Below are positions 5,683-7,165 of a stretch of DNA of 7,165 nucleotides, piece by piece. The number at the start of each line of letters is the position of its first letter. Positions within the stretch are counted from its first letter, which is position 1. A model generated the notes under the pieces. That model ran no database searches. It was not told the DNA's origin and saw nothing but the letters and a program-made list of their open reading frames with translations. Origin of the DNA: an uncultured Pseudomonadota bacterium (GTDB taxonomy: Bacteria > Bdellovibrionota_B > Oligoflexia > Oligoflexales > Bog-1112); the NCBI GenBank assembly GCA_937896265.1, contig CALBMD010000537.1, positions 1 to 7,165 on the forward strand, read 5' to 3'. The position numbers and the translations under genes are program-made.

Positions 5683-6936
5683 ATGAAAGAAGCGATCGCT
5701 GGCTTGACAACCTTTGTAACTATGGCCTACTGCCTTATCATTATTCCGCAAATGCTGGCAACTCCCGGCACTGGCCTAGATTTTCATGCTGTACTTAGTG
5801 CTACCGTACTTGTTTCTTTTTGCTCTACTTTGCTCATGGGGCTTTATGCAAATCTCCCCTATGGCATGTCTCCAGGTATGGGTCTTAGTGCTTTTTTTAC
5901 TTTTACTCTCCTTTTAGAGCAAAAAATTCCCTGGCCTATCGCTTTGGGTATTGTCTTTTGGTCAGGGATCATCTTTTTGCTTCTTGCAGCCTCCCCTTTT
6001 TGCCATCTGTTTATAAAAGCAGTGCCGCAATCTTTACGAGTAGCCGCAACAATCGGTATTGGAATTTTTATTACATTCGTTGGCCTAAAGAATGCCGCTA
6101 TTATTGTCTCTGAACCACAAACTTTGGTGAAGCTTGGGCCTTTGACTCTCAAAACTCTTCTTTGTGTTTTAGGACTATCAGTAGCTTTGTTTTTAACTCA
6201 TCGCAAAAATCCATTTGCGTTTTTAACGGCCATAACCATAGTCACTTTGTGCGGTTGGCTACTTGGCCTTATTGAGACACCTCAATCTTGGGTTAGCTAC
6301 CCAGATTTTAGTGCTCTCGCATTTAAAGCTGACATTTGGGGCGCGCTCAAGCTTCAATATATACCAGCCATGCTTTCTTTTGTCTTTACGGCCTTGTTTG
6401 ATGCTATGGCAACCTTTTCAGGCATTGCTCAAGCTAACCATATGATTGCTGCTGACGGGCAGCCTCTGCGTCTTAAGCAGGGACTTGTCTCAACAGCTTT
6501 ATCTACAGTAGCTGCTAGTATGATAGGTACGTCTTCGGGAGGAGCTGTGGTGGAAAGCTACGCTGGAATTGCTGTTGGCGGTCGTACAGGTCGTACAGCT
6601 TTGTTCACTGCCCTGTGCTTTCTACCATGCTTCTTCTTCGCTCCAGCCATTAGTTTTGTGCCACCCTATGCAACAGCTTCTGTCTTGATCCTTGTGGGTT
6701 GCTCAATGTTTAGCTCGGTAAGAGATCTGCAAACAAAGAACATCGAAGAAATTTTACCGGCCTTCCTCACAATTATATTGATTCCTCTGACATTTTCTAT
6801 CACGCAAGGGGTAATTTGGGGATTGGCAGCACATGTCATTTGCTTTGCTCTTTGTGGTCGGGCGAAAGAGATTTCATTGCTGCTATTTAGCATTGTTACT
6901 ATATGGTTGGCTTTGATCTTAACCCAGCTTGACTGA
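5683..6936 (+). CDS. NCS2-family nucleobase permease, AzgA/PbuG type
   Basis: This 417-residue inner-membrane transporter belongs to the AzgA-like branch of the NCS2 family, which imports hypoxanthine, guanine or adenine with protons. It resembles B. subtilis PbuG and E. coli GhxP/AdeQ. Family segments seen are: AGLTTFVTMAY (residues 5-15); SPGMGLSAFF (63-72, usually APGMGLNAFF); IGIGIFITFVGL; FDAMAT (239-244, usually FDTxGT) with the substrate-contact Asp240; and GTSSGG...VESYAGIAVGGRTG (to 303) with Glu291 and the GGRTG signature. Many hydrophobic helices fill the rest, as expected for about 12-14 membrane segments. The N-terminus is unusual: the protein starts only four residues before AGLTTF, whereas PbuG has about 20. 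Asp and Glu are kept, but Asn-to-Ser and Thr/Gly-to-Ala/Ala changes in the substrate helices could shift specificity. The family call is firm and the substrate is unknown. Confidence 0.93.
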   Translation: MKEAIAGLTTFVTMAYCLIIIPQMLATPGTGLDFHAVLSATVLVSFCSTLLMGLYANLPYGMSPGMGLSAFFTFTLLLEQKIPWPIALGIVFWSGIIFLLLAASPFCHLFIKAVPQSLRVAATIGIGIFITFVGLKNAAIIVSEPQTLVKLGPLTLKTLLCVLGLSVALFLTHRKNPFAFLTAITIVTLCGWLLGLIETPQSWVSYPDFSALAFKADIWGALKLQYIPAMLSFVFTALFDAMATFSGIAQANHMIAADGQPLRLKQGLVSTALSTVAASMIGTSSGGAVVESYAGIAVGGRTGRTALFTALCFLPCFFFAPAISFVPPYATASVLILVGCSMFSSVRDLQTKNIEEILPAFLTIILIPLTFSITQGVIWGLAAHVICFALCGRAKEISLLLFSIVTIWLALILTQLD

Positions 6937-6995
6937 GCATATAGAGTCCCTGGCAAAGACTGATGTTACTCTGACTATGTTCTATTCATTTATTT

Positions 6996-7031
6996 TTGAT
7001 GCACATAAAATGTGTCAATTTTCTATTTTTT
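6996..7031 (+). terminator. Candidate intrinsic terminator after the nucleobase permease
   Basis: TTGA-(TG)-CACAT (6996-7006), loop AAA, then ATGTG-TCAA (7010-7018) form a 9-bp AT-rich stem with a two-base bulge. It is followed by a T-rich tract (TTTTCTATTTTTT) on the plus strand. The stem is weak, but position and tail fit termination of the permease. The second half lies over the last codons of the minus-strand gene at the right edge. Read from the minus strand there is no T-run. Confidence 0.45.
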
Positions 7032-7164
7032 CGACGATAAGATCAACAAATTCCTGGCGATTTTTGAAAAAATCAGACATGGCGTAGCTATCGTTAAACC
7101 ACTCTAGCATTGCCCCTTCTCCTTTGGGTAGGGCTGTCATCTTAGTGAGGTAGTTATACTCTGT
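7015..7164 (-). CDS. 3' end of an unidentified gene (cut by window edge)
   Basis: The reverse strand is open from the right edge for 49 codons and ends at TGA (7017 to 7015). The visible peptide runs from TEYNYLTKMTALPKGEG through MLEWFNDSYAMSDFF to EFVDLIVEKIEN at its end. It is soluble-looking, with aromatic and acidic residues, and its last 30 residues look helical. I do not recognise the family. Internal ATG codons exist, and the one at 7110 has GGAG-like sequence upstream, so a very small gene is possible. The more likely reading is the C-terminus of a longer protein convergent with the nucleobase permease. Confidence 0.5.
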   Translation of the reverse strand, partial: TEYNYLTKMTALPKGEGAMLEWFNDSYAMSDFFKNRQEFVDLIVEKIEN

Positions 7165-7165
7165 T

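Overview
The window is a 7.2 kb piece of a moderately AT-rich bacterial chromosome with Gram-negative-type genes. It carries five complete genes and two genes cut by the window edges. I see no rRNA, tRNA, CRISPR array, insertion sequence or phage gene. The gene content is an aromatic amino acid importer, a nucleobase importer, a LysR regulator, a GAPN-type aldehyde dehydrogenase and exported proteins of unknown function. This would suit a host-associated or intracellular scavenger such as a member of the Holosporales, Chlamydiae or Legionellales. That placement is an inference from gene type and composition, not a taxonomic identification.

Layout from left to right. Positions 1-83 (minus) hold the first 27 codons of a gene starting with a signal-like hydrophobic segment. 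Positions 138-992 (minus) encode a LysR-type regulator. It is transcribed divergently from a TyrP/Mtr-like aromatic amino acid permease (1145-2344, plus). The AT-rich gap between them contains two short inverted repeats of the same geometry, which are good operator candidates. Next comes a 526-residue aldehyde dehydrogenase (2503-4083, plus) with its own candidate promoter. It carries the C-terminal and substrate-pocket signatures of non-phosphorylating glyceraldehyde-3-phosphate dehydrogenase (GAPN) but has alanine where the catalytic glutamate should be. A convergent gap (4084-4208) separates it from an exported coiled-coil protein (4209-5501, minus) that I cannot assign to a family. A 181-base divergent gap then leads to an AzgA/PbuG-like NCS2 nucleobase permease (5683-6936, plus). 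This permease is followed by a weak stem-loop with a T-rich tail. That tail overlaps the end of a last, truncated gene on the minus strand (7015-7164).

How the parts may work together: the LysR protein is placed to control both itself and the amino acid permease. The dehydrogenase may follow the permease on the same strand but has its own -10 element. The NCS2 permease and the coiled-coil gene share a divergent control region. The theme of the window is uptake of host metabolites plus one redox enzyme. No defence, secretion or mobile system is visible. The most noteworthy item is the dehydrogenase, which keeps the GAPN substrate pocket and catalytic cysteine while lacking the deacylating glutamate.
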